Both the position numbers and the translations under genes were made by a program. Below are positions 1 through 8,448 of a stretch of 64,000 nt of DNA, piece by piece. How positions within the stretch are numbered: the stretch's first letter is position 1; every line of letters begins with the position of its first letter. The stretch is from contig JADJLA010000008.1 in assembly GCA_016705695.1 (NCBI GenBank), positions 1 to 64,000 on the forward strand, given 5' to 3'. The notes beneath the pieces are model-generated. The model saw only the letters and a program-made list of their open reading frames with translations, had not been told where the DNA came from and searched no databases. The stretch comes from Sphingobacteriaceae bacterium (lineage in GTDB: Bacteria > Bacteroidota > Bacteroidia > B-17B0 > Aurantibacillaceae).

Positions 1-348
1 ATTAACCTCAGTAATTCCATTTTCGTTTGTTGATAGGTAAATGGTGGAATTATCTTTTATAAATGAAGAGAGGATAGTGGGGTTTGGAAGATCATTCTTT
101 ATAAGAGAAAAGCTATAGCCGTTATGAAGATAAACTCCGTTATCTGTGGTTACATGCATTAAGCCTGTAGAATCTTGCTGCAAATTGAAAACGTTAAGGC
201 TATTCATGCCTTCATCGGTTCCAACTTTATAGTAATTGAAATTTAAATTTTGCGAATGGTAAATTTGACTGATGAGTACAATTACGCATAGCCAAAAAAT
301 CTTAAGATTTAATCTCGAGCGATAACCTCGGGACTTTTTTGATGGCAT
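1..348 (-). CDS. Two-component regulator propeller sensor protein, N-terminal part (cut by window edge)
   Basis: An open frame runs from an ATG at 348 to the left edge, giving 116 codons with no stop. Residues about 16-30 form a hydrophobic export or anchor segment after a basic N-terminus. Around residues 62-80 there is a GLMHVTTDNGVYLHNG-like stretch, typical of the periplasmic propeller repeats (Reg_prop) that sense signals in Bacteroidota kinases. The gene starts 12 bases after the stop of the LytTR regulator on the same strand, so the two are probably co-transcribed. By family knowledge the missing part is likely to carry further propeller blades, a membrane helix and a LytS-type histidine kinase. 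That part is inference because it lies outside the window. Confidence 0.6.
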   Translation of the reverse strand, partial: MPSKKSRGYRSRLNLKIFWLCVIVLISQIYHSQNLNFNYYKVGTDEGMNSLNVFNLQQDSTGLMHVTTDNGVYLHNGYSFSLIKNDLPNPTILSSFIKDNSTIYLSTNENGITEVN

Positions 349-360
349 ATGTAGCACCGC

Positions 361-1104
361 TTATTTAGGAGAAACTGATTTCGATTTAATAAAATCGGCA
401 AACTCGTGTATTCTTGCCTTACTAACGGTAACATGAGTTCCTTCGCTTAAAATAACGCCACCTTCGTTGTGACTGTATTCTTTTACAAAAGCTACGTTTA
501 TTAAAGCCGAACGATGTATACGGAAGAAAATAGTATCGGGTAAAATGGTTTCAAACTCTTTTAGAGTTTTACTGGCAACAATTTTTTTGCCACCAACTAA
601 AAAGAGGTTAGTATAATTATCGCTGGCTTCTAACCAAACAATATCCTTATAATCTACAAGAGTAAATCCTTTACTGTGATTTATTAATACCAGGTTTTTA
701 TCTTTTTCTGATTTTTCAGGACTAGCTTTACCTACAGTTTCGTAATGTTGCACCACTTTTCTAATGGCGCCTTGTAGTTCGCTAAGCATTAAAGGTTTTA
801 AAAGATAATCAACAGCGCCCGCTTTAACGGCAGTAATTCCGTGCTCGCTATAAGCGGTTAAAAATATCACGCAAAAATCACGGTTATAAATACCTTCCAA
901 CATTTGAAAGCCATTCATCCCCGGCATATTAATATCTAAAAAAACCACATGGGGCTTTAATTCCTGGATCTTTACCTTGCCATCCATGCCATTGGCGGCT
1001 TCGCCAACAACCTCAATTTCGGGACAATAATTCTCGAGCATACTCTTAGTATTGCTGCGGCTATCCTCTTCATCATCTATAATTACAGCGCGATATTTTT
1101 GCAT
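361..1104 (-). CDS. LytTR-family response regulator
   Basis: This 247-residue protein has a receiver domain (about 1-120) followed by a LytTR DNA-binding domain (about 140-240). The receiver has the acidic pair D10/D11, the phospho-acceptor D57 in FLDINMPG, the switch T83 in FLTA and K103 in YLLKP, so it should be phosphorylatable. The C-terminal part has the LytTR hallmarks IVWLEASDNYT and FFRIHRSALIN. It should bind direct repeats as a dimer and control genes in response to the sensor encoded immediately downstream. It is transcribed away from the dipeptidyl peptidase gene. Its targets cannot be read from this window. Confidence 0.93.
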   Translation of the reverse strand: MQKYRAVIIDDEEDSRSNTKSMLENYCPEIEVVGEAANGMDGKVKIQELKPHVVFLDINMPGMNGFQMLEGIYNRDFCVIFLTAYSEHGITAVKAGAVDYLLKPLMLSELQGAIRKVVQHYETVGKASPEKSEKDKNLVLINHSKGFTLVDYKDIVWLEASDNYTNLFLVGGKKIVASKTLKEFETILPDTIFFRIHRSALINVAFVKEYSHNEGGVILSEGTHVTVSKARIHEFADFIKSKSVSPK

Positions 1105-1300
1105 GATTCTTATTTTTCTACTAATCTAACAATTTATTTTTCTAAAAGGGTAGTATTTGTTGATATTTCTTGCAAATATTGAGTAAAACTATCAAATTTA
1201 CGGGTAAATAGCTATATTCACGGGGTAAAAATAAATGCCAAATACCCCACGTTTGAAGCCTATACGAACGCAACTATTTATAAAATATAATTCCAACACT

Positions 1301-3478
1301 ATGAAAAAGCTACTCCTTATCCTTGTTCTCTTAACATCATTTAATGTTAGATCGCAGCGTATTACTTTGGAAGATGTTTGGTCTAAAAGTACCTATGGCG
1401 CAAAAGGGATTCAAGGCTTTAATGCCATGAATGATGGAGTGAGTTATACGGATGTAAGCGAGAAGGATGGTTATTACGAGATCTCAAAATTCCTCATCAA
1501 AAATGGCACAAAAGTAGCCGATCTGGTAAGCGCCAAGGACGTAAAATATCAAGCTAAATCTATAGAGATCTCTGATTATCAATTTAGCCCTGATGAACGT
1601 AAACTTTTGTTCACCGAAAATTATGAATCTATTTACCGCCGCTCGGGTAAAGCAGATTATTATGTATTTGATATCAAAGAAAAAACAACTATTCCTGTAA
1701 GTGAAACAGGCAAGATCATGTTCCCAACGTTTTCGCCCGATGGAAGAAAAATTGCTTTTGTACGCGATAATAATTTATACATCAAGGACCTTGTTACACT
1801 AAAAGAAATAACAGTAACAAAAGATGGCGCCGTGAATAAAATAAAAAATGGCTGGGGAGATTGGGTATACGAAGAAGAATTTAGTAAGGCAGCCTATTTT
1901 TGTTGGAGTAATAATTCACAATATTTAGCTTATGTAAAATTTGATGAAACAAAGGTAAAGGATTTTACAATGGATTATTACAAAGGCGAATTATATCCTG
2001 AAAAGTATAATTACAAGTACCCAAAGGCCGGAGAAGATAATTCAATTGTAACTTGCCATGTTTACGACGTAAATTCGTTTTTACCAAATGCCACAGTAAA
2101 AGTTGATCTTGGCGAGAATACAGATATTTATATTCCGCGTTTACAATTCACCAATAATGATGGGATACTTTCGGTACAGCGTTTAAATCGTTTGCAAAAT
2201 AAATTAGAATTGCTTTTTGTGGATGCAAAAAATGGTTCAGCTAAAGTGATCTACACCGATTCTGCAAAAACATATGTGGATGTTACAGATGATCTAACCT
2301 TTGTTAGCGATAAAGGATTTATTATTTCAAGTGAGCGCGATGAGTATAATCATTTATATGAATATGATCTTACAGGGAAATTGATAAAACAATTAACTAG
2401 CGGTTCTTGGGATGTAATAGCCTTTAAAGGATATGACCCAAAGTCTGGAAATCTGTTTTATACGTCTACTGAGAACGGCGCTATTAATCGTGATCTTTAT
2501 TCGGTTAAATTGGATGGAAAGAACAAAAAGCGTTTAAGCACAATGACAGGCTTTAACGATGCCGGATTTATTACGGGATTTAAATATTATATTTCTTCAT
2601 GGAGTGATGCCAATACACCGCCGGTTTATGAATTACGTGATGCAGAAGGTAAATCGGTTAAAATGCTTGAGAATAATATTGCTTTAAAAGAAAAATTGAA
2701 AGAATATAATTTAGGAAAAAAAGAATTTTTTACTGTAAAGAATGCCGAAGGAACCGAACTGAATGGTTTTATGATAAAGCCATCAAATTTTGACGCGGGC
2801 AGAAAATATCCTGTTTACATGTATGCGTATAATGGCCCGGGAGCGAATGAGTGTAATAACAACTGGGAAGGCACAGAGTTTATGTGGCATCAATTATTAG
2901 CTCAAGAAGGTTATATTGTGGTTTGTGTGGATGGAAGAGGAACTTTAGGAAGAGGTAGGCAATTTAAGCATAGTACCTATTTGCATTTGGGTAAGCACGA
3001 AACTTCTGATCAAATTGATGTGGCAAAATGGTTGGGCGAGCAGTCGTATGTTGACAAAGGACGTATTGGTTTCCAGGGTTGGAGTTACGGTGGATATATG
3101 GCCTGTTTAATGATAACAAAGGGAGCTGAATTTATTAAAGCAGCAATTGCTGTTGCGCCGGTAACCAACTGGAAGTATTATGATAATATTTATACCGAGC
3201 GTTTTATGCGCAAGCCAAAAGATAACAAAAAAGGATACGAAGAAAATTCGCCCGTTAATTTTGTAGATAAGATCAAACATCCGTTCCTAATAATTCATGG
3301 TTCATTTGATGATAATGTACATGTGCAAAACAGCATGGAAATGATAAAGGCTATGGTTGGTAAAAATATTCCTTTCGACATGATGGTGTATCCAAATAAA
3401 AATCATGGTATTTATGGCGGCCCAACGCGTTATCATGTGTACAATAAAATTCTGAAATTTGTAAAAGAGAATCTGTAA
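1301..3478 (+). CDS. Dipeptidyl peptidase IV (S9B family), exported
   Basis: This serine exopeptidase removes X-Pro or X-Ala dipeptides from peptide N-termini, presumably in the periplasm. I start it at the ATG at 1301, 22 codons inside the longest frame, because that gives a clean signal peptide (MKKLLLILVLLTSFNVRSQ) and a 725-residue protein. The N-terminal half is a beta-propeller carrying DWVYEEE from residue 187, whose two Glu residues hold the substrate amino end in DPP IV. The C-terminal alpha/beta hydrolase has the nucleophile S595 in GWSYGGY, D670 in HGSFDDN and H702 in NKNHG, so the triad is complete. The sirtuin gene follows after one base, suggesting one transcript. Confidence 0.95.
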   Translation: MKKLLLILVLLTSFNVRSQRITLEDVWSKSTYGAKGIQGFNAMNDGVSYTDVSEKDGYYEISKFLIKNGTKVADLVSAKDVKYQAKSIEISDYQFSPDERKLLFTENYESIYRRSGKADYYVFDIKEKTTIPVSETGKIMFPTFSPDGRKIAFVRDNNLYIKDLVTLKEITVTKDGAVNKIKNGWGDWVYEEEFSKAAYFCWSNNSQYLAYVKFDETKVKDFTMDYYKGELYPEKYNYKYPKAGEDNSIVTCHVYDVNSFLPNATVKVDLGENTDIYIPRLQFTNNDGILSVQRLNRLQNKLELLFVDAKNGSAKVIYTDSAKTYVDVTDDLTFVSDKGFIISSERDEYNHLYEYDLTGKLIKQLTSGSWDVIAFKGYDPKSGNLFYTSTENGAINRDLYSVKLDGKNKKRLSTMTGFNDAGFITGFKYYISSWSDANTPPVYELRDAEGKSVKMLENNIALKEKLKEYNLGKKEFFTVKNAEGTELNGFMIKPSNFDAGRKYPVYMYAYNGPGANECNNNWEGTEFMWHQLLAQEGYIVVCVDGRGTLGRGRQFKHSTYLHLGKHETSDQIDVAKWLGEQSYVDKGRIGFQGWSYGGYMACLMITKGAEFIKAAIAVAPVTNWKYYDNIYTERFMRKPKDNKKGYEENSPVNFVDKIKHPFLIIHGSFDDNVHVQNSMEMIKAMVGKNIPFDMMVYPNKNHGIYGGPTRYHVYNKILKFVKENL

Positions 3479-3479
3479 A

Positions 3480-4175
3480 GTGTCTAAAAAAAAGCTGATC
3501 ATATTTAGTGGCGCAGGAATGAGCGCCGAAAGCGGGATCAAAACATTTCGCGACAGTGGTGGCTTATGGGAAGAATACAAGGTTGAGGACGTTGCAACAT
3601 TAGAGGCTTGGGAGAAGAATCAAAAGTTGGTAACCGAATTTTACAATCAACGAAGAAAACAAGTAATGGAAGCGCAACCAAACGAAGCGCATAAAATTAT
3701 TGCCGATCTTCAAAAAACATTTGATGTAACTGTTATCACCCAAAACGTTGATAATTTGCACGAAAGAGCAGGGAGCAAGAACGTGATCCATTTACATGGC
3801 GAAATTGTAAAAGCGCAAAGTTCTATCGACCCGTCAAAAATTTATAATTTAAAAAATTGGGAAATTAAAATTGGTGATACTTGCGAATTGGGTTCGCAAT
3901 TGCGTCCTTATATTGTTTGGTTTGGTGAAATGGTACCCATGATGGAGCCCGCCATTGATATGGTTGGTAAAGCCGATCTGTTCACCGTAATCGGAACATC
4001 ACTAAACGTTTATCCTGCAGCAGGATTAGTAAATTACACACCAAGCGCAATCCCAAAGTGGTTAGTTGATCCGGGCGATTTTAATTTAGAGCATATTCAA
4101 AATATTGAGCACATCAAAGAAACCGCGGTGAATGGAATGAAGAAACTGCAAGATGTTTTAATGAAACTGAAGTAA
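3480..4175 (+). CDS. cobB: Sir2-family NAD-dependent protein deacylase without zinc cysteines
   Basis: This 231-residue sirtuin is short but complete. It uses NAD+ to remove acyl groups from lysines in the cytoplasm. The NAD site is clear: GAGMSAESGI (11-20), FRDSGGLW (23-30), TQNVDNLHERAG (87-98) and the catalytic H106 in HLHGE. Y55 and R58 in FYNQRR match the Tyr/Arg pair that lets class III sirtuins such as E. coli CobB and SIRT5 accept succinyl or malonyl lysine. The small domain normally carries two CxxC pairs. Here residues 109-145 contain only one cysteine, C135, so the zinc site is absent. The GTG start at 3480 lies one base after the peptidase stop, so translation is probably coupled. 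Confidence 0.92.
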   Translation: MSKKKLIIFSGAGMSAESGIKTFRDSGGLWEEYKVEDVATLEAWEKNQKLVTEFYNQRRKQVMEAQPNEAHKIIADLQKTFDVTVITQNVDNLHERAGSKNVIHLHGEIVKAQSSIDPSKIYNLKNWEIKIGDTCELGSQLRPYIVWFGEMVPMMEPAIDMVGKADLFTVIGTSLNVYPAAGLVNYTPSAIPKWLVDPGDFNLEHIQNIEHIKETAVNGMKKLQDVLMKLK

Positions 4176-4195
4176 AGATCGGTATGGATCATTTT

Positions 4196-5473
4196 TTAAT
4201 GAAGTAGTATCACTGTTCCAACACCGGCTGCGAAACCTGCAAGCGCCAACCAACTCATTTTTTTGAGATACCACATAAATGTAATTTTTTCTAATCCCAT
4301 TACTGCAACACCGGCTGCCGAACCAATAATAAGTGCGCTTCCACCGGTGCCGGTTGTAAATGCAAGGAGTTCCCAAAATGTATGATCGGTTGGATATTGT
4401 TCTAACGAGTACATTCCAATAGAAGCTGCAACTAAAGGAACGTTATCTACAACCGCGCTTATTAATCCTAAGCAAACGGCAATTGATCTTTCGTTACCAA
4501 GTGTTTCGTTAAAGCTTTGTGCCATTTGATTTAAGAGGCCTGTGTTTTGTAGAACAGAAATGGAAAGCAAGATGCCAAGAAAAAATAAAATGCTCGATGT
4601 GTCAATTTTTTCCAATGCATGCATTACACTGTAAATGCTTTTTTCTTCTTCGTTCTTCTTTTTGTGGAGTAAACTGGTTACGATCCATAATATCCCAACG
4701 CCAAATAGTATCCCCATAAATGGAGGTAAGTGCGTGATGGTTTTAAATACCGGAACAAAAAGCAAAACGCCAATACCTGAGTAAAATACAATATTTCGTT
4801 CTATTCCTAGTCCATGATTTGTTTTTATGCTTGTTTTCATAGGATTATCGGGTAAATTTCCTTTTAAGCTTGGACTGATCAGCAACAAGGGCACAATTAA
4901 ACATATTAGCGATGGTAATATCAAAATACTGATGATACCACCGGCGGTGATCTGTCCGCCTATCCAAAGCATGGTTGTAGTTACATCTCCTATGGGCGAC
5001 CAAGCTCCTCCAGCATTTGAGGAGATAACAATTAAGCCGATGTATTTTAATCGCGTTTCTGATTCAGGAATAATTTTCCGTACGAGTGATGTCATTACAA
5101 TGGCTGTTGTAAGATTGTCTAATGCTGCCGAAAGAAAGAATGATAACAATGAAATGATCCAAGCGAGTTTTAAAATACTTTTTGTTTTGATAAGCTTTGT
5201 AACTATTTCAAATCCGTCGTGCGCATCAATTAACTCAACAATGGTCATAGCGCCCATCAAAAAGAATAAGATCCCCGAGATCTCACCTAAATTTTCGGTG
5301 AGTGCTTCTGCAATGTGATGTTGATCTCCGGTTGTTGCTGAGCTTAGAGTGTAAACTACCCATAATACTACGCCTGTTAGTAATGCCGAAGCGGCTTTAT
5401 TTATCCCCACAGAATGTTCTATGGCTATAAATAAGTAGCCTATTATAAAAATAACTATGATTGCAGTGATCAT
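4196..5473 (-). CDS. nhaD: Na+/H+ antiporter, NhaD family
   Basis: This 425-residue inner-membrane protein is hydrophobic over almost its whole length, with roughly 11-12 predicted membrane segments. It matches the NhaD branch of the ion transporter superfamily, recognisable from the N-terminal AIEHSVGINKAASALLTG, the central SAALDNLTTAIVM and SNAGGAWSPIGDVTT, and the C-terminal DNVPLVAA and TGTGGSALIIGSAAG. These paired DN and GG loops mark the two inverted halves that bind Na+. It exchanges Na+ or Li+ for protons and helps with pH and salt balance. It converges on the sirtuin gene with only 20 bases between the two stop codons and no clear terminator hairpin there. Confidence 0.93.
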   Translation of the reverse strand: MITAIIVIFIIGYLFIAIEHSVGINKAASALLTGVVLWVVYTLSSATTGDQHHIAEALTENLGEISGILFFLMGAMTIVELIDAHDGFEIVTKLIKTKSILKLAWIISLLSFFLSAALDNLTTAIVMTSLVRKIIPESETRLKYIGLIVISSNAGGAWSPIGDVTTTMLWIGGQITAGGIISILILPSLICLIVPLLLISPSLKGNLPDNPMKTSIKTNHGLGIERNIVFYSGIGVLLFVPVFKTITHLPPFMGILFGVGILWIVTSLLHKKKNEEEKSIYSVMHALEKIDTSSILFFLGILLSISVLQNTGLLNQMAQSFNETLGNERSIAVCLGLISAVVDNVPLVAASIGMYSLEQYPTDHTFWELLAFTTGTGGSALIIGSAAGVAVMGLEKITFMWYLKKMSWLALAGFAAGVGTVILLH

Positions 5474-5565
5474 TATAAATGACTAAAGTTAATCATATTT
5501 ATGAGCATGTAAAGCGAAATAAATTTAGAAAACGAAACTCACGTGGTTCATTTTCATATTGAGAT

Positions 5566-6375
5566 CTACTGTGGCTTATAGTACTTCTTAGCCTCAGGCA
5601 TGAATTTCTTAAGATCAGCAATACGACGCTCATCACTAGGGTGTGTGCTTAATAACTCCGGCGGTTTTTGTCCACCACCCGCTGCCATTCGTTCCCAAAA
5701 TGCAATAGCTGCTTCAGGATCGTAACCTGCCATAGCGGCAAAGATCAAACCCATTTTATCAGCTTCTGATTCGTGTTTGCGGCTGTATTTTAATACCGTG
5801 ATTCCGGTACTAATACCATATGATTGTAAAAAAAGATCATGAACAATGGCAGGTTTTTGCGATAAAGCTACCGATAGCATAGCTCCTCCAAATTGTACCA
5901 ATAATCCCTGACTCATACGTTGATTACCGTGACGCGCAACGGCGTGTGCAACTTCGTGCCCCATAACAACCGCTAATCCATTCTCATCTTGCGTTACAGG
6001 TAATATTCCTGTATAAAAAACTACTTTCCCTCCAGGCATACACCAGGCGTTAATGGTTGCTTCGTCAACAACATTGAACTCCCATTTGTAATTGCTTAAC
6101 TCTTGCGCTAACCCCTTTTGTTTATAGTATTGTTCAACTGCTTTTTTAATTCGCTCACCGCAACCTCTTACCATTTGTACACGACTATCGGATTCGTGCA
6201 TCGGTGGATGCTCTGCTAAAAATTTACCATATTCCTGCGAGCTCATTTGCATCAGATGTGCTTCAGGTACAAGATTTAATCCAACGCGACCTGTAACTGC
6301 ATTTTTGTGGCAGCCGTAAAAAAACATTCCGCTCAACAGAACGCATGCTGTTATTATTCTTTTTAAATAAGGCAT
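5566..6375 (-). CDS. M48-family zinc metalloprotease, lipoprotein
   Basis: The zinc site is HEVAH in VMGHEVAHAVARHG, with the third ligand Glu in HESEADKMG further on, as in M48 proteases of the LoiP/YcaL/BepA group. The N-terminus (YLKRIITACVLLSGMFFYGC) is a lipoprotein signal, so the enzyme probably sits in the periplasm attached to a membrane and takes part in envelope protein quality control. I prefer the ATG at 6375, one base after the clpS stop. An in-frame ATG at 6387 would overlap clpS by 11 bases and add four residues before the signal peptide. Length is about 269 residues, normal for single-domain members without TPRs. Confidence 0.9.
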   Translation of the reverse strand: MPYLKRIITACVLLSGMFFYGCHKNAVTGRVGLNLVPEAHLMQMSSQEYGKFLAEHPPMHESDSRVQMVRGCGERIKKAVEQYYKQKGLAQELSNYKWEFNVVDEATINAWCMPGGKVVFYTGILPVTQDENGLAVVMGHEVAHAVARHGNQRMSQGLLVQFGGAMLSVALSQKPAIVHDLFLQSYGISTGITVLKYSRKHESEADKMGLIFAAMAGYDPEAAIAFWERMAAGGGQKPPELLSTHPSDERRIADLKKFMPEAKKYYKPQ

Positions 6376-6376
6376 A

Positions 6377-6664
6377 TTAACTCGCATATTCGATCTTTGC
6401 AGTTAGTCCTTTTTCTAAAATGGCTTCGCAAATTGGTTTCAGTTGTTTGTACGAACCGTTCTTAACGGCGCATTGTCCTTTATAATGAATAAGGTAAGTG
6501 CACTGCACTGCTTGCTCAGGCTCGTGTCCGCAATATTTCATTAATGTTTCAATTACAAAATCAAACGTATTGAAATCATCGTTATATACAACAAGCGCTC
6601 TTTGTTTTTGCTCTACAACTAAAACATCTTTTTGTTCCTGTATTTCTGTATCAAACAAATTCAT
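6377..6664 (-). CDS. clpS: ClpS adaptor of the Clp protease
   Basis: This 95-residue cytoplasmic adaptor presents N-degron substrates to the ClpA or ClpC unfoldase. The diagnostic segment VVYNDDFNTFDFVIETLM contains the Asn-Asp pair that binds the substrate amino terminus, followed by the CGHEPEQAVQCTYLIHYKGQC helix-strand region with the His that helps form the N-end pocket. The first 20 or so residues (DTEIQEQKDVLVVEQKQRA) are the flexible arm used to regulate the ClpA motor. It lies directly upstream of the M48 protease gene with near-overlap, so the two are likely one transcript. Confidence 0.95.
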   Translation of the reverse strand: MNLFDTEIQEQKDVLVVEQKQRALVVYNDDFNTFDFVIETLMKYCGHEPEQAVQCTYLIHYKGQCAVKNGSYKQLKPICEAILEKGLTAKIEYAS

Positions 6665-6687
6665 ATCACAAATTTATAAAATTTAAA

Positions 6688-7935
6688 CTACTTCGCCGGA
6701 AGCAATGTACCGGTGCATTCGCCAAAGCCAACACGCATTCCGTCTTTTTTACAATAACCTTTAATGGTAACAGTATCATTATCGTTAATGAATTTACGTT
6801 CGCTACCATCTTTTAATTTAATGGGCTTAGTTCCGCGCCAGGTTAATTCCATCATACTGCCAAACTCCCCGGGTTGCGGACCGCTAATTGTACCGCTCGC
6901 CATCATGTCGCCAACATTAATATTACAGCCATTAACTGTGTGATGTGCCAGTTGTTGTTCCATGGTGTAATACATGTATTTGTAATTACTTCCAATGATA
7001 TGAGTTTCCTCACCATTTTGTGGCTTAATATAAACATCCAAATGAATATCTAAATTTCTATCGCCTTTGTATTGTAAGTAGGGTAGGAGTGGAGGATCTT
7101 GCACATAACCTTTTACTCTAAAAGGTTCTAATGCTTCCAACGTAACGATCCATGGAGAAACAGTGCTGGCAAAATTCTTTGCTAAAAATGGCCCTAGCGG
7201 AACATACTCCCAAGTTTGAATATCACGAGCACTCCAGTCGTTGAATAATACCATTCCAAAAATATGATCGTCGGCTTTATCAGTACTAACTGTATCGCCC
7301 ATTTGTGTTTGTTTACCAATAACAAAAGCAGTTTCTAATTCAATATCTAATAATTTACTTGGACCATAAACCGGAACTTCAGCGTCGGCAGGTTTTTGTT
7401 GACCCTTTGGACGATAAAAACTATGTCCGCTTACGCAAATACTACTTGCTCTACCATGATAACCTACAGGTAAATGTTTCCAGTTTGGCATCAATGCATT
7501 TTTTGGATCACGGATCATGGTGCCAATATTTGTGGCGTGATCAATGCTGCTGTAAAAATCGGTGTAATCGCCAACCTTTACGGGCATAAGCATTTTTACA
7601 GCACTTTGTTTTTTGAATACTTTTCCAAAAAACGAAGTGTCTGATTTTAAAAATGAACTGTCATCGCAAAGGATCTCTTGCAGCTTCGCACGAACTTTAT
7701 TGGTTGTTGGTTTTCCTAAGGAGATAAAATCGTTTAGGCTTTCTCTTTCAAATACGGAACGATTGATATCAAAAACATCTCTGCTTTCTAATTCGAACAG
7801 ATCGATGATGTATTCGCCAATGGCGCTACACACGCGATGTTTTACATTAGCATCACTATAAATTCCAAAGGGAATATTGTAAATAGAAAAATCAGAATCT
7901 TCTTTATCGGGTATCCAGGTATTTAATTTTTTCAT
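6688..7935 (-). CDS. fahA: Fumarylacetoacetase
   Basis: This enzyme performs the last step of tyrosine/homogentisate breakdown, cleaving fumarylacetoacetate to fumarate and acetoacetate. Length (415 residues) matches the family (about 420). The active-site block DFYSSIDHATNIGTMIRD, with its metal-binding Asp and catalytic His, is followed by ALMPNWKHLPVGYHGRASSI. Then come LDIELETAFVIGK with the metal-binding acidic residues, and NDWSARDIQTWEYVPLGPFL. All are very close to the mammalian and bacterial enzymes. No other homogentisate gene lies in this window. The unknown gene at 7937 ends one base before its ATG, so the two are probably in the same operon. Confidence 0.97.
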   Translation of the reverse strand: MKKLNTWIPDKEDSDFSIYNIPFGIYSDANVKHRVCSAIGEYIIDLFELESRDVFDINRSVFERESLNDFISLGKPTTNKVRAKLQEILCDDSSFLKSDTSFFGKVFKKQSAVKMLMPVKVGDYTDFYSSIDHATNIGTMIRDPKNALMPNWKHLPVGYHGRASSICVSGHSFYRPKGQQKPADAEVPVYGPSKLLDIELETAFVIGKQTQMGDTVSTDKADDHIFGMVLFNDWSARDIQTWEYVPLGPFLAKNFASTVSPWIVTLEALEPFRVKGYVQDPPLLPYLQYKGDRNLDIHLDVYIKPQNGEETHIIGSNYKYMYYTMEQQLAHHTVNGCNINVGDMMASGTISGPQPGEFGSMMELTWRGTKPIKLKDGSERKFINDNDTVTIKGYCKKDGMRVGFGECTGTLLPAK

Positions 7936-7936
7936 A

Positions 7937-8440
7937 TTATATTCTTCTTGAAAGAATGTTTGATTTTAGATCTTCTAATATTTGTTTTTGTCCGCTCTTG
8001 CAATCCTCTATCATTAAAATGGCTCTTGTAAGTATTTCTTCATCTCTTACGTTCTCAATATTTTCAGCGGCTGTGTATGCTTCCAGTGCAACTTGAAAAT
8101 CAGGATCGCAGGCTTGTTCAATAAAGAATAAAAAGTGTTCCATAAAATCCAATCCGCTTTCCCAGCAAATGCATAATAATTTCGCGCGATCTTCATCGTT
8201 CTCTGCTTCAACAACTGCTTTAATGATTAAATGATGTAGCTTATTGTCTTTTACAATTGCTAGTTTGGTTTCTTTATCTTCGCGGGTGATCTCAGGGTCT
8301 AAAAGACCAATGAGCACGTCAATGTCTTTTTCTTTATACTGTTCTTTACCATTATTTAATGCAATGGTAAGCGTATTGTAGTTATCCTTATCAAAGAATT
8401 TCTTAGGATCTAAAGCTCCATCGTCCAACAACTCTTTCAT
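7937..8440 (-). CDS. Uncharacterised acidic helical protein
   Basis: I do not recognise this 167-residue protein. It has no signal peptide or membrane segment and is rich in Glu, Asp, Lys and Leu. It looks all-alpha, with a pattern of amphipathic helices that could be HEAT-like repeats (LIIKAVVEAENDEDRAKLLCICWESG, residues about 70-100). It sits between moxR upstream (8-base gap) and fahA downstream (1-base gap) on the same strand, so it is translated from a shared message. The tight spacing argues that it is a real gene. A scaffold or regulatory role is possible, but nothing in the sequence proves one. Confidence 0.7.
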   Translation of the reverse strand: MKELLDDGALDPKKFFDKDNYNTLTIALNNGKEQYKEKDIDVLIGLLDPEITREDKETKLAIVKDNKLHHLIIKAVVEAENDEDRAKLLCICWESGLDFMEHFLFFIEQACDPDFQVALEAYTAAENIENVRDEEILTRAILMIEDCKSGQKQILEDLKSNILSRRI

Positions 8441-8448
8441 TTCTTTTA

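Noticed and set aside
1235..1300. Longer N-terminus for the dipeptidyl peptidase
   Set aside because: The extra 22 residues precede a complete signal peptide and look unrelated, so ATG 1301 is preferred.
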